The translations under genes were made by a program, and so were the position numbers. From the NCBI GenBank assembly GCA_937873715.1, contig CALMYJ010000033.1, positions 1 to 32,679 on the forward strand: 32,679 nt of DNA, read 5' to 3'. Every line of letters starts with the position of its first letter. Positions within the stretch are counted from its first letter, which is position 1. The notes beneath the pieces were generated by a model. It worked only from the letters and a program-made list of their open reading frames with translations, did no database searches and was not told the origin of the DNA. Source of the stretch: an uncultured Chitinophagaceae bacterium (GTDB lineage Bacteria > Bacteroidota > Bacteroidia > Chitinophagales > Chitinophagaceae). Positions 14,802-25,600 of the stretch are shown here, piece by piece.

Positions 14802-17462
14802 TCATTTTCCCCAAATGGGCAGGCTGCGCAACCGGAGTTTACCGGCAGATTGATTGTACCATGTTTTTAACACCGCTGTATCGAGGTTGCGAAGGCTGCG
14901 TTCAGAAAAGATCCAACTCATGGGCACATCACTACCCGAAGCTTCAAGCGGCACTTCAATAATTTGCCCACCCAGGGCAGCAACTTCTTTTTGAAGCAAT
15001 GCCCTGTAAGTAGCACCACTGCCGGCACGGGTATTATATATACCATTGGCGATGCTGCTAAACTCGTTTAAAAAACCTGTAGACTGAAAAGCAGATGAAT
15101 CCGGGTCGCTAAACATGATTTGTATGACCCAGGGTTTTATTTTGTTAGCCCGTAAAACGCTATCCAGGTCCTGCAATACTTCAAGCATTGTTTTGCTGCC
15201 GGCGTTTTCAACATAACCGCCATCCACATAATGATACACTTTATCATCAGCATGATAAATGGCTGCTGAAGGCGAAAAGAGTGGGAACCTGGTGCTAAAG
15301 CCAACTGCAGTGCTATAATTAATGCCATGCCGGATTTTTTCTCCCAGCAAATCTCTTTGCCTGGCCAAAATAAAACTATCGGCCCTTACATTGCTGATAT
15401 AACACTGCAGGCCGGTTTCTACTTCCACCGTATTGATAAACCATGCCGGCATAATGGTATGGCCGGGTGCATGATTATTATAATTAGAGAGGAAATTGGT
15501 GGAAAAAACATTTACATCCTGTGGCTTTTTAAACACTTTGCCATAGCTGTGTTCCCATGCTTTTTCAAGCGCCACAGCCCTGTCGAAACGCTGTATGGGT
15601 GCAGGCCACAGGCAGGCAAGTATATCGCCATACAGCCATTTTGCAATAGGTGCCGATAACTGATCCTGGCTAAAAAAGGCTTTGGTGGCATGCTGGTAAT
15701 AATCGGCGGCTTTGTTTTCAATTGTTGGTTCAATATAAGTGATGGCATTAAAAAAACTAATCCCTAAAGTACCTCCTGATACAGTAGAGAAAGCATACAC
15801 CTGGTCTTTAAACCGGGGTAGCGTATCCATTATTTTTGCCAGCAGCAGTGCAGCGAATGCTCCGGTACGTGATGCCCCACCTTCGGCAGTGATGAAAAAC
15901 ACATTGCGGAGTGAGTCTGCAGCGGCAGTGCTATCTCCTTTGATCTCCTGAAGCGGCATTTTGCGGATATACTGCTGATACCACTGGCCAAAATGTTCAT
16001 GGAGGGGAGGCCTGATGCTATTAAATGCTGTAGTATCACTTTTACGCACCGGGTGATCGCTATTGATATAGGATACAATAAGTACCCATATAAACAACAA
16101 GAAACGTACAGACAGTTTGATATTTCGCCTGAAGCGTTTATCAATATATAACAGTCCTGTGTATACGCCCAGCCAGCAGGCAAAAGAAAGACATACTAAA
16201 GCAGGCACACCAATAACATTATACGAGACTAAGTCTCCGGCAGAAACAAGCAGTAAAAAAATTAGTGAACTGATAGACACTACATGCACCTGCAGGTGGA
16301 GTGTTTTATAAAAAGAGGGATTGTTTTTATACATCCAGCGGTAATAACCACCTGCCTGCTCCAGCATCAAAAACTCCGGTTCATCTTTTGCATCTGCACT
16401 TTTATTATTTTTAGCAGCCTCATAATCTTTGTTTCGTACAGGCTTGGTGTTGTGTGTGGAAAATTCTACCGGCATAAAAAGCTCGGGAGCCCGGTCATGC
16501 TTTTTGGTATAATTTACCGGGAAATGGGTAATGGTATTGCAATTGCTGTCGTGCACATCATTACATCCCGGCGCATGTGGGGGCAGCGCTTCAATTAAAC
16601 TGGTGTAGCGCTGGTAGGTTTGTACAAAGTCGTAATGCATGGGCGCTGTATTATCATCTTCAGCCTCTTCGGCTGCCTTATCATGCTCATACATTTTATC
16701 CAGCACCTCCTGGCGCTCTTGCTTTTCTTCAGGTGTAGGCTCGTAGCCTTTAAAATTATTCGCCTTCCGAATCATATATACAAAATCGCTGTAGATGCCA
16801 AAGAGCTTATTGGCCCAGCGCAACTCCTCGGCACTCACTTTATACCACACCTTTTTTTTTCGGAGTTTGCCGATATAAAAATCATCGAGATAATATTTGG
16901 AAAGCAGGGCAAACAACAGTACGAGCAAGACTAACAATGTGGCAAATGGTAATACATCATGCATTTTCCATTGCTTTACCGAAGAAAAAGTAACGATGAT
17001 TACACTAAGCATTACTATCATGATGGGCAATAAGAGGTATAAGGTGCTTACAAATTTTTGCGCTTCTTTCCTAAAGTTTACCCTTTCGTTAGTGAGCAGT
17101 AAGCCGGAGTTGTCGGCCACATAAATTTTATACCTGGCACCAAATTCGGAAACAAGGCACCAGCCCGTAAGACCGAATAACAGCGAAATGGTGGATAAGA
17201 TTTTAAACTCCGATAAATCTTCAATCACCACCAGTATCACATCTTTACCCTGTGGCAGCATGGTAAAAATGAGCAATGCCAGCAGGTTAAAAACAAAAAA
17301 GAGCCGGGTGGTTTTAAAGATATCGTTGAAGTCGGTTATTTTATCTTCCAGCTTAATACCCCGGCCGGCAAAACGCAGGCGCCGGAAGGCAAAACATACC
17401 AGCCGAAAAATATACAACAACACTTTTTGAAAAAGGTCTTGTATGGGTTTTAGGATGTTCAT
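14802..17462 (-). CDS. Large multi-pass membrane protein with C-terminal patatin-like lipase domain
   Basis: An 886-residue protein. About four membrane segments lie near 52-70, 86-105, 138-160 and 170-190. A charged soluble stretch (205-375) follows, then about three more membrane segments (393-410, 416-440, 452-467), and a patatin-like domain from about 515. In that domain, AEGGASRTG (526-534) is the oxyanion-hole glycine loop, STVSGG with S562 is the likely nucleophile, and VDGGY with D747 completes the Ser-Asp dyad. The first glycine of the canonical GxSxG is replaced (T560). Patatins hydrolyse phospholipid or neutral-lipid acyl esters. Here the enzyme would be held at the inner membrane; which face it uses is not clear. 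It follows the outer-membrane-type gene 59 bp upstream on the same strand, probably as an operon. Confidence 0.8.
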   Translation of the reverse strand: MNILKPIQDLFQKVLLYIFRLVCFAFRRLRFAGRGIKLEDKITDFNDIFKTTRLFFVFNLLALLIFTMLPQGKDVILVVIEDLSEFKILSTISLLFGLTGWCLVSEFGARYKIYVADNSGLLLTNERVNFRKEAQKFVSTLYLLLPIMIVMLSVIIVTFSSVKQWKMHDVLPFATLLVLLVLLFALLSKYYLDDFYIGKLRKKKVWYKVSAEELRWANKLFGIYSDFVYMIRKANNFKGYEPTPEEKQERQEVLDKMYEHDKAAEEAEDDNTAPMHYDFVQTYQRYTSLIEALPPHAPGCNDVHDSNCNTITHFPVNYTKKHDRAPELFMPVEFSTHNTKPVRNKDYEAAKNNKSADAKDEPEFLMLEQAGGYYRWMYKNNPSFYKTLHLQVHVVSISSLIFLLLVSAGDLVSYNVIGVPALVCLSFACWLGVYTGLLYIDKRFRRNIKLSVRFLLFIWVLIVSYINSDHPVRKSDTTAFNSIRPPLHEHFGQWYQQYIRKMPLQEIKGDSTAAADSLRNVFFITAEGGASRTGAFAALLLAKIMDTLPRFKDQVYAFSTVSGGTLGISFFNAITYIEPTIENKAADYYQHATKAFFSQDQLSAPIAKWLYGDILACLWPAPIQRFDRAVALEKAWEHSYGKVFKKPQDVNVFSTNFLSNYNNHAPGHTIMPAWFINTVEVETGLQCYISNVRADSFILARQRDLLGEKIRHGINYSTAVGFSTRFPLFSPSAAIYHADDKVYHYVDGGYVENAGSKTMLEVLQDLDSVLRANKIKPWVIQIMFSDPDSSAFQSTGFLNEFSSIANGIYNTRAGSGATYRALLQKEVAALGGQIIEVPLEASGSDVPMSWIFSERSLRNLDTAVLKTWYNQSAGKLRLRSLPIWGK

Positions 17463-17521
17463 GAGCGGTGAGTTGAATATTTAAAATTCAAAAAATATAC
17501 AGGGTACTCAAGTGGTAAAAA

Positions 17522-19030
17522 TTAATTATGGCTACCAAATAAATTCATTTTATAGCCTAACTGAAACTGGGCAAAATTTGCCTTCGACTCTTTAAAGTTG
17601 TTGAAATAGCTAAACCTTAAATAAAGGCGCTGATCTTCATTCTTGTGCGGAAAGTAAAACATGGAAAATGCAGGATTAAAAATAAAATTGATACCAGCAT
17701 TTTCGAAAGGAGCATTGGTAGCAAGTTTTTGAAAATTAAACCTGATATTAGTTTCCATCCCAAAATTTTCAAATCGTGTAATTCTATATATCAGTTCAGG
17801 GTAAAAATTAAAAAAATTGATGTCTTTACTGAAGTTTGCAACTGAGTCGCCATTTACAAGATTTATATCTGCACCTGCGTTGATATATATCTCCTGATTA
17901 ATGCCAATACCAAAGCGAATAACGTTAAACTTTATACCAGCCTGCAGGTAGGCAATTTGATTAAGGTAAGTTCGACTAACAGAATCTGCACCGTTGATAT
18001 TTTTACTGATATTATTAGAATCGAGTGAAGCGAATTTGCTATCGAATTTACTCAGTCGTAAATAAGGCTCTACATAATTATTCCAGATAATATCACAATT
18101 TCTTTCGTTAGCTGTATTACTGGTAATCCTTGAACTTATTTCGGTTTGAACAAGTCCGTTTGGTTTCCTGTCAATTAAGCCAAGCAAATCAGTGTATACA
18201 CTTACATTCAGCAATTGATTGAGCGATGAGCCAATTTTGAAAGTATCCCGTCGTGTATCTTTATTTAAATGCATTTCTGCATCACCCGGAAAAACAAGCC
18301 TTCCGAAATGTTTATAATCGAGGATATCGCCAAGCAATATGTATGCTTTATCTCTTACATCATTGTAAAGAATTGCATCACTTTTTCTTTTATAGAATCT
18401 GGGGAAATTTATCGGCGCTTTCCTGTTTGTAAAAATCCGTCCATCTTCCAGTTCAATTTTAAGTCCGTGTTTCACAATTCTACCCCCGGCCGTTGTTATA
18501 TCAACCGACCTTACTACAGCGTTACTATCCAGTGAATTTTTAACAATAACATTTGTACCCTTTAGTATCAATTCACCTACCGGGGTATAATGTTTTTCAG
18601 ATGAAAGTGCTGCATCAATACGGGCATTAACCTCCGCTTTAACCCTGTCCTGCTCACTTTTTTCAATAATTCTTTTTTGAGCGTACTGGTACAAACTGGT
18701 TCTTGTATCAATGTATGAGGCGTTTAAAGCACTATCCCCAATGGGCATAGTGTATCTACCATCAATCACCGTCATTATTTTATCAAACTCTTTTATATAA
18801 ACAGCACTGTCAAATTTTAACCCCAAAAAACCGCTGTAATAAAACTTGTTGCTTTTAGTATTTTTACCTATATCAACAGTAATGGCATTGATACTAAACT
18901 GGTAATTTGCTTTATCTGATTTGAGTATATCAAATTCGTAGGTCAGGCTGTCAAAAACAAATGGAGTTTGGGCCGCTGTTTGCATGTGTATGCAGGCTGC
19001 AGCCATCAATAGCAGGAGAAGCTTTTGCAT
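17522..19030 (-). CDS. Exported protein with predicted outer-membrane barrel, unknown function
   Basis: A 502-residue protein that I do not recognise. It has a signal peptide (1 to about 20, LLLLLMAAACIHMQTAAQ). A mixed N-terminal region follows, including a Lys/Glu-rich helix (about 113-142) and short beta repeats (LILKGTNVIVKN, GLKIELEDGRIFTN). The C-terminal 200 residues are alternating beta strands (GIKFNVIRFGIGINQEIYI, PELIYRITRFENFGM, RLYLRFSYFNNF, FAQFQLGYKMNLFG) that look like an outer-membrane barrel, ending with an aromatic residue near the C-terminus. Codon use looks more A/T-rich than in neighbouring genes, judged by eye only. It precedes the patatin-like gene on the same strand, so the two products may work together across the envelope. 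Confidence 0.65.
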   Translation of the reverse strand: MQKLLLLLMAAACIHMQTAAQTPFVFDSLTYEFDILKSDKANYQFSINAITVDIGKNTKSNKFYYSGFLGLKFDSAVYIKEFDKIMTVIDGRYTMPIGDSALNASYIDTRTSLYQYAQKRIIEKSEQDRVKAEVNARIDAALSSEKHYTPVGELILKGTNVIVKNSLDSNAVVRSVDITTAGGRIVKHGLKIELEDGRIFTNRKAPINFPRFYKRKSDAILYNDVRDKAYILLGDILDYKHFGRLVFPGDAEMHLNKDTRRDTFKIGSSLNQLLNVSVYTDLLGLIDRKPNGLVQTEISSRITSNTANERNCDIIWNNYVEPYLRLSKFDSKFASLDSNNISKNINGADSVSRTYLNQIAYLQAGIKFNVIRFGIGINQEIYINAGADINLVNGDSVANFSKDINFFNFYPELIYRITRFENFGMETNIRFNFQKLATNAPFENAGINFIFNPAFSMFYFPHKNEDQRLYLRFSYFNNFKESKANFAQFQLGYKMNLFGSHN

Positions 19031-19330
19031 AAATCAATTAGTTTTAGGTTTAATAGTTAAGGCATATTCAGTTCAAATATTGACCTATTCATAAACTAAA
19101 ACAATCGTTAAAACACCTGGCCACAAGGGTATTTTAACTGCAAAAGCCACAATAACCAGACAGATATTTCCGACGAAGAAGATGGGAAATGCAAAGCCTA
19201 AGTATCTAGTTTCGGGTTTCAAATTCTTTACGCAGTTGTATATTTTGATTTTAAAACCTGTTTAAACCTTAACAGGAAACTGAAGTCAGAACGACGTAGT
19301 TTTGAATTATAATCAACCTTTGCATAAAAT
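19031..19330. other. Divergent intergenic region
   Basis: A 300-bp A/T-rich spacer between the divergently transcribed outer-membrane-type gene and the DUF1800 gene. On the plus side a near -7 match (AACCTTTG, 19315-19322) ends 8 nt before the ATG at 19331. On the minus side a near match (AATATTTG, minus strand of 19074-19081) lies 44 nt before the ATG at 19030. A short inverted repeat, CCTGTT (19257-19262) with AACAGG (19271-19276), is present. No ORF or RNA gene is evident. Confidence 0.5.
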
Positions 19331-21307
19331 ATGCCTCAGATAAATAAACCATTAGCGGCAATCATCCTGGTTAGTTTTTGTATTCTTCTCACCGCCTTTA
19401 TCAGGCCTGCCTATAGCCCCACCCCCTCCTTTACCATGCCCTGGAAAAAAGCCGGACTTACCAAGCAACAGGCGGCTGCCCACCTGCTGGACAGGTTTGC
19501 CTTTGGCGCTACAGCAGGCGAAATAGAAACGGTGGTACAAACCGGGCTGGAGCAATGGTTTGAAAAACAATTGGAAGGCAAAGCGGAGGATAACAGGCTT
19601 GATACCCTGCTGCAACCCTACGATGCCATCAACCTCAGCAATGAAGATGTATTGAAAAAATTTCCACGCCCGGCCAAAGTATTGAAAGAAGCGATTGACG
19701 AGGGCATTATCAATAAAGATGAAATTGATAAGGATAATAAAAAAAGTTACCAGGGGAGGCTGCTGGTTTTTATGCAGCAAAAAGGGTACCGGCCACAAAA
19801 AGAACTAATGCAGCAATTTGCAGCACAAAAAATTATACGGGCAGCCTACAGCCACAACCAGTTGCAGCAGGTACTCACCGAATTCTGGTTCAATCATTTC
19901 AACGTATCGGCTACTAAAAACGATTGCGCTGCCTATATCCCGGCTTACGAAAGAGAAAGTATACGACCCAATGTGTCAGGAAAATTTTATGACCTGCTGC
20001 TCGCTACTGCACAATCACCTGCCATGCTGTTGTATTTAGATAATTTCAACAGCAATGTGTCTAATGCAGACCAAAACAATAAGCAGCAACAAATACAACA
20101 AAGGATAGATGCTGCTATAACAGAAACGGTTAACCGGGATACTGCAAATACCAAAATGCTGCAAACACTGCAGCAAAACAAAAAATTTCGTGGGCTCAAC
20201 GAAAACTATGCCCGTGAAATTATGGAACTGCATACCCTGGGTGTAGATGGCGGCTATACCCAAAAAGATGTTACTGAAGCAGCAAGAATACTTACCGGGT
20301 GGACGGTGTATCCCATGACCAGTTATGCCAAATCAAGTGTTGGCACAAAGCTGCTCGACAAAATGGGCCCCGAAAAATTTGAAAAGCAGGGCTTTGTTCA
20401 CCGTGGTGATTTTTTATTTGCTGCCAACCGTCATGACACTAAAGAAAAAACGGTGCTGGGCAAAACATTTCCTGCAGGAGGCGGCTACCAGGAAGGCGTA
20501 CAACTATTACAAATGCTGGCAGAACATCCTTCTACTGCAAAGTTCATTTCAAAAAAACTGGCGGTGCGGTTTGTAAGCGATAACCCACCCCAATCGCTGA
20601 TAGATAAAATGGCCGCTACTTATTCCAAAACAGGTGGCAATATAAAAGCGGTACTTCTTAGTATGGTGAGTGCTCCTGAGTTCTGGAGTAAAACCGCATT
20701 AAGAGAAAAAACAAAATCACCTTTTGAACTGGCCATAAGTGCGGTACGGGCTGTGCAGGCCGATATAACCAATCCTGCAGGTTTACACAAATGGATTGTA
20801 AAAATGGGCCAGGATATGTACCGTTACCAGGCACCAACCGGCTTCCCGGATAAAGGACAGTACTGGATCAATACCGGCTCCCTGCTCAACCGTATGAAAT
20901 TCGGATTAGCATTTGCCACTCAAAAAATACCTGGCATCAGCTTTAATCTTGCAGCGCTTAACCAGCACCGTGAGCCTGAGAGTGCTGAAGCAGCTTTAAA
21001 AACTTATTGCAACCTGCTGCTGCCCCAGCGCAATACAGCCTCTACTATACAAAGACTTACCCCCCTGGTGAACGACCCCACGATTAATCAAAAAATTGAA
21101 ACAGCCTCAGCAAAAAAGAATACTAATACCAATGATGTGATGAATAGTGAAGAAACGATGTCAATGCCTGCATTTACCGGTAAAGAGAAAAAAATAAAAA
21201 AAGAAAATAACGATACCGTAATGACACAAACAGTGCCACCCGACTACAGCATGCTGGCACAGGTGGTAGGTATCATTATCGGCAGCCCCGAATTTCAGCG
21301 GAGGTAA
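19331..21307 (+). CDS. Exported DUF1800 family protein
   Basis: A 658-residue protein of the DUF1800 family, whose biochemical function is not established. It begins with a signal peptide or anchor (about 7-26, LAAIILVSFCILLTAFI). The family landmarks are AAHLLDRFAFGATAGEIE (about 49-66), TEFWFNHFNVSATKND (about 184-199), NYAREIMELHTLGVDGGYTQ (near 293) followed by ILTGWTV, and a C-terminal part with RYQAPTGFPDKGQYWINTG. Near the C-terminus is a Lys-rich, low-complexity linker (about 600-640). It is followed 21 bp later by a DUF1501 gene, the usual partner of DUF1800 in many bacteria, so the two are probably one operon and one functional unit in the periplasm or on the surface. Confidence 0.9.
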   Translation: MPQINKPLAAIILVSFCILLTAFIRPAYSPTPSFTMPWKKAGLTKQQAAAHLLDRFAFGATAGEIETVVQTGLEQWFEKQLEGKAEDNRLDTLLQPYDAINLSNEDVLKKFPRPAKVLKEAIDEGIINKDEIDKDNKKSYQGRLLVFMQQKGYRPQKELMQQFAAQKIIRAAYSHNQLQQVLTEFWFNHFNVSATKNDCAAYIPAYERESIRPNVSGKFYDLLLATAQSPAMLLYLDNFNSNVSNADQNNKQQQIQQRIDAAITETVNRDTANTKMLQTLQQNKKFRGLNENYAREIMELHTLGVDGGYTQKDVTEAARILTGWTVYPMTSYAKSSVGTKLLDKMGPEKFEKQGFVHRGDFLFAANRHDTKEKTVLGKTFPAGGGYQEGVQLLQMLAEHPSTAKFISKKLAVRFVSDNPPQSLIDKMAATYSKTGGNIKAVLLSMVSAPEFWSKTALREKTKSPFELAISAVRAVQADITNPAGLHKWIVKMGQDMYRYQAPTGFPDKGQYWINTGSLLNRMKFGLAFATQKIPGISFNLAALNQHREPESAEAALKTYCNLLLPQRNTASTIQRLTPLVNDPTINQKIETASAKKNTNTNDVMNSEETMSMPAFTGKEKKIKKENNDTVMTQTVPPDYSMLAQVVGIIIGSPEFQRR

Positions 21308-21328
21308 AACGATTAAAAATTTTTAAGT

Positions 21329-22585
21329 ATGGCTTCAAGAAGAATATTTGTAAAAAATGCAGCACTGGCTGCGGTGGGTATAGGCATAGGTGGCGTGCCT
21401 GCATTTATTGCCCGTGCCGCCGGTATGTATAAAATTCGGCCGCCTTACAAAAAAAGCAAAACCCTGGTATTTATTTTTCAGCGTGGTGCCATGGACGGGC
21501 TGATGGCGGTAACCCCTTTTACCGATACTTATCTCAAAGCCGCAAGGCCGGGCCTGTTTATGGATGCAGCCAAAAGCAGCGAAAAACCTTTGATTGATTT
21601 GGATGGCCGCTTTGGCCTGCACCCGGGGCTGGCAGCATTTGAGCCATTGTTTAAAGAAAAAAGACTGGCCATTGTACATGGTATGGGTTCGCCCAACACT
21701 ACCAGGAGCCATTTTGATGCACAGGATTATATGGAAAGTGGTACGCCCTTTAATAAAGGCACAGCCAGCGGCTGGCTAAACAGGGCTGTTGGGCAGCTTG
21801 GACACGAAGCTACACCATTCAGGGCCGTAAGCCTCACTTCGGCTTTGCCCCGAAGCTTTTACGGCGATAATGAAGTACTGGCTATCAGCAACCTGAACGA
21901 TTTTGCATTAAATGGAAAAGGTATGCCCCCGGTAAATATGGCCGCCAAAAGTTTTGAAGAACTGTATGATGCCACCAGTTCTTCCTTACTGGGAAAAACC
22001 GGTAAAGAAAGTTTTGAAGCCGTTAAAGTGCTGCAAAAAGCAGACACGAAAAATTACAGGCCTGCTAACGGTGCCGTATATCCTGCTACTGCATTAGGCG
22101 GTGCACTAAAGCAAATTGCACAATTGATAAAATTAGAGGTGGGCCTTGAAGTAGCTTTTGCTGAAAGTAATGGCTGGGATACACATTTTAACCAGGGTAC
22201 TATCAATGGGCCTTTTGCACGGAATATTACCGACCTCGGCAACAGCATCAGCGCCTTTTTTACCGACCTGGGCAGCTTACAGGATGAGGTAACAATAATG
22301 ACTTCAACTGAATTTGGCCGTACCGTAAAGCAAAACGGTACCAACGGCACCGACCACGGCCGGGCAAGCTGTGCCTTTGTTATTGGCAACAATGTACAGG
22401 GCGGCAAAGTGTATGGCAATGTACAGGAACTGGCACCAGAAAACCTTGCCGATGGCCGCGACCTTGCTGTTACCACTGACTTCCGGAGCCTCTTTAGCGA
22501 AGTGGCAGGCCGGCACCTGCGCCTTACCAATACTGCTGCGCTATTTCCAGGCTGGCAAAATGCTGATATTGGTTTAATGCTTTAG
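21329..22585 (+). CDS. DUF1501 family protein with Tat signal
   Basis: A 418-residue DUF1501 protein, a family within the alkaline-phosphatase/sulfatase-like superfamily with no settled activity. The N-terminus SRRIFVKN is a good twin-arginine motif, and a hydrophobic stretch (ALAAVGIGIGGVPAFIARA) follows, so export in folded form by Tat is likely. Landmarks: FIFQRGAMDGLMAV (about 49-62), GSPNTTRSHFDAQDYMESG (near 118), NGWDTHFNQG (near 281) and STEFGRTVKQN with TDHGRA (near 327), where the D/H residues would bind metal. It is co-transcribed with the DUF1800 gene; convergent with the T9SS protein gene. Confidence 0.92.
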   Translation: MASRRIFVKNAALAAVGIGIGGVPAFIARAAGMYKIRPPYKKSKTLVFIFQRGAMDGLMAVTPFTDTYLKAARPGLFMDAAKSSEKPLIDLDGRFGLHPGLAAFEPLFKEKRLAIVHGMGSPNTTRSHFDAQDYMESGTPFNKGTASGWLNRAVGQLGHEATPFRAVSLTSALPRSFYGDNEVLAISNLNDFALNGKGMPPVNMAAKSFEELYDATSSSLLGKTGKESFEAVKVLQKADTKNYRPANGAVYPATALGGALKQIAQLIKLEVGLEVAFAESNGWDTHFNQGTINGPFARNITDLGNSISAFFTDLGSLQDEVTIMTSTEFGRTVKQNGTNGTDHGRASCAFVIGNNVQGGKVYGNVQELAPENLADGRDLAVTTDFRSLFSEVAGRHLRLTNTAALFPGWQNADIGLML

Positions 22586-22592
22586 TACAAAA

Positions 22593-22621
22593 AATACAGG
22601 CAGGGTTTTCCTGCCCGTATT
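22593..22621. terminator. Bidirectional terminator between convergent genes
   Basis: AATAC-A-GGCAGG (22593-22604) pairs with CCTGCC-C-GTATT (22610-22621) around a 5-base loop. On the minus strand it is followed by a run of T, so it is best placed for the T9SS protein gene (ends 22659), but the hairpin can also serve the DUF1501 gene. Confidence 0.75.
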
Positions 22622-22658
22622 ATTATACACCATGTTGACTGCTCAATATTTAGCAGGA

Positions 22659-25600
22659 TTAATACACCATAATTTTTTGTGTTGCCGGCGTACCCTCACT
22701 GAATACCTGCAGCAGGTACATACCCGGCTTCAGTACTGGTAGCGTAAGCTGCCATACCTGGCCGCTACCCCTCCACTGTTGTAACATTTTTCCCTGTAAA
22801 TCAACCAGGCTTATGGCTTCTATATTTTTACTGTATTGTACAGTTATCCTGCTTTTTGAAGGGTTGGGCATTACCAGAAGTGGGCCAGTGGTAATATTTG
22901 CCTGCAGTACAATTATGGCGCTGTATTTTTTTCGGCCATCGGTATCCTGCAGCACCAGCCTGTACCAGCTTTTGGGCGCCGGTTGATGATGCAGCCATTC
23001 GTAGTGCAGGGCCTGCTGGCTAAAGCCGCCCGGCGCTTTTGTATCGATTGTTGTTAAGGGCATAAACCTGCTGCCATCAGTACTGTACTCGATGGTAAAG
23101 CTTTTGCTGTTGTACTCTGCTGCTGTTGACCATTGCAGCAGGTTGCCCCCCGATTTAACCACACCCGAAAAACGTGTAAGCGTAACCGGTACTACCCTGC
23201 TAAGTACAACAGCGGCCTCGGCACCGGGTAATTTAAGTTCTTCGTTTCCTACCGAATCAACAGCCGTAACGTAAAAACTATAGCTGTGATCGTAATCACC
23301 TGCTACGAGCAGGCTGTCGCCCACCAGGCTGCCAAAGCGAAGCCATGGGCCGCCGTTGTCGCTCATATATACAGCATACTCGTATATACCGGCGCCTATA
23401 TCGCTGCCGCTAAAGCGGAGGGTGATGAGGCTATCACCAGCCGCTACATTTGCCTGCATAGTACTGGCTGGTTTAATGGTATCAAGTGTATTGTGCCAGG
23501 TGTTGGTAATAATAGGTTCGTTATCATCAAAAATAATAGCAGCCCGGTTACTGAACACTGTGCCGGAAGGCAGTCTGGATTTAGGTTGCACAAAGTAGGT
23601 AACGCTGCCCTCCCCCTCTGGCATACTGATATTTGGTGGCAAAAAACCATCCAGCAGCGGGAAGCCGCCTGTGGCCGCATCAATAGTGGTAAACTGCCAG
23701 TTTACCACACCGCTAACCGTATTGGCAACAGCATTGATACGCAGGCGAAGCACAGGGTTAAGTTCAACCTCCATTGCTATTGATTTACGGGCAGGGGGCA
23801 CACGATACACACGGTTGCCAATAGTAATATTGCCAAAGCTAAAACTGTGCATATCAAATAAAGCCGTATTAAGGGTATCAAATATTTGTACCACCTGCGC
23901 TGCTGCCGAAGCTGTTGCCAGGTTTTCGAAACTGACTAAAAAATGCTGCATGGTGTTGCTGCCAATATAACCAGCGGTGCCTTTACCCGCCGGCCCGTAA
24001 ATAGCATTAGGGTCGATTGAAGTAACAGCTCTTGTGGGTTTACGATCCAGTTTGTCGTGAAAGAAATTATCATCGAGGTGCCGCTCGAGGTACTTGCGCT
24101 GGCGATTTAATTCAGGGGTATTCTGAAGTATATCCTGCAACAGGTCGAGTTTTTTACTCAGCTTAGCGCCGTATTTAGCCTCATCGTACAACTTCTTTAG
24201 TTTGGCAAGCCGGGTAACATCAATGCCTTCTATTTGCTTGCCCGTTTTATTGATATACTCCACATATTTTTCAAACATTTCGGGCGACATATCGGGACGT
24301 TTGGCCATATACTGATTGGCAAACTTCAGGCGTTCCTGTATTTTTTTTGCCCTGTTAACCGCCGCTTTTAAGGTAAGATCGCCGGCAGCCTGTAAAAATT
24401 GCTGGATGGCATATTCATTATTTGCCTCAGTTTCTTTCAGCCAGTCCTGCAATATGGCGGCATCATTTGTTTCATAGCCATCATACCAGCCCCAAAATTT
24501 TTTACCGGCTGCTGTTGCGGCACTTCGCATGTGTTTTTCGCCAATCTTGGCGGTTTTAGTAAAGGAAATAAACAAGGGGTTGTTAGTTTTACCTGCGGCC
24601 ATATCGGCAGCATCGAGCAGTTCGGTACCTACCGCATTGTTATAATCAGTGTACACCCCTGTAGCCGGTGAACCAAAAATATTGGGGCGGTGGGTAAAGC
24701 TCATAAAGTTTACATCGCCTGGCGCCGCTGCCAAAGCAAAGAAGGGATAGCTCACCACCTGGCCGGGTGGTATATAGGGCACCATAAAGTAATGAATATA
24801 TCCATTAAACGGCTTTCCCTGAAAGGTATCGATAGCTGTGGTAGTATTGAGGGAATCAAAGATGTATTGAAATTCACTGCGATCAACCATATATACCGAA
24901 TCCCCATCAATCAACGAATCAACCCCTGTAAATGAAGGCTTGTACAGCGGCCACTCCCATTGCACCTCCACATTATTGGACCATACCATAGCCACCACCA
25001 CCCCTGCTGCCGTTACATTGCCGGTATTGCCTACCAGCAGCGAAAAGCGGTTGGGCCTGTTGGTGCGCCATAGTGCAGGACCCTGTACGGCAGACCATGC
25101 ATAAGGGTATAATAAAGTATCCAGCTTAAATCCATTGGGGTAATGTAACACAGGCATACCCGGTACCGTTATTTCCACATCGTAATACCCGGTGTCGGCA
25201 TTATGTAAATCAAATTCAACGGTGAGTACATTTTGCTTGTTATTGCTGTGTACATCAAAAGGTGTAATTACCGTGTTGCCTTTAATCAGTTTTACAACCG
25301 TGTAGTTATCTAACCCGCCGCCAAACACCTGCATGGCAAGGTTGCCTCCGCTGCCAGCACTTTCCGGCGTATAGTATTCCACCCCTTTAATACTTATTTC
25401 GGCCAATGCAGTATCAGTAAATGCACAGGTATTATTAACTGCCACCAGCCTTGCTTTGTAAAATCCCGGACTGTATGTTTTTAAAGGATATGGCAGGGTA
25501 CTTGTAGTGTTGTCGCCAAACTGCCACAGGAAACTGTCGGCTGCTGTAAGTTGTGGACGGAATCCCACTTCGTTGCCCATTTGCTCAAACTGCATAGTCG

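Noticed and set aside
14802..17462. Patatin-like effector of a CBASS defence system
   Set aside because: No CD-NTase/cyclase, HORMA or other signalling gene is adjacent, and the multi-pass fusion is unlike CBASS patatins.
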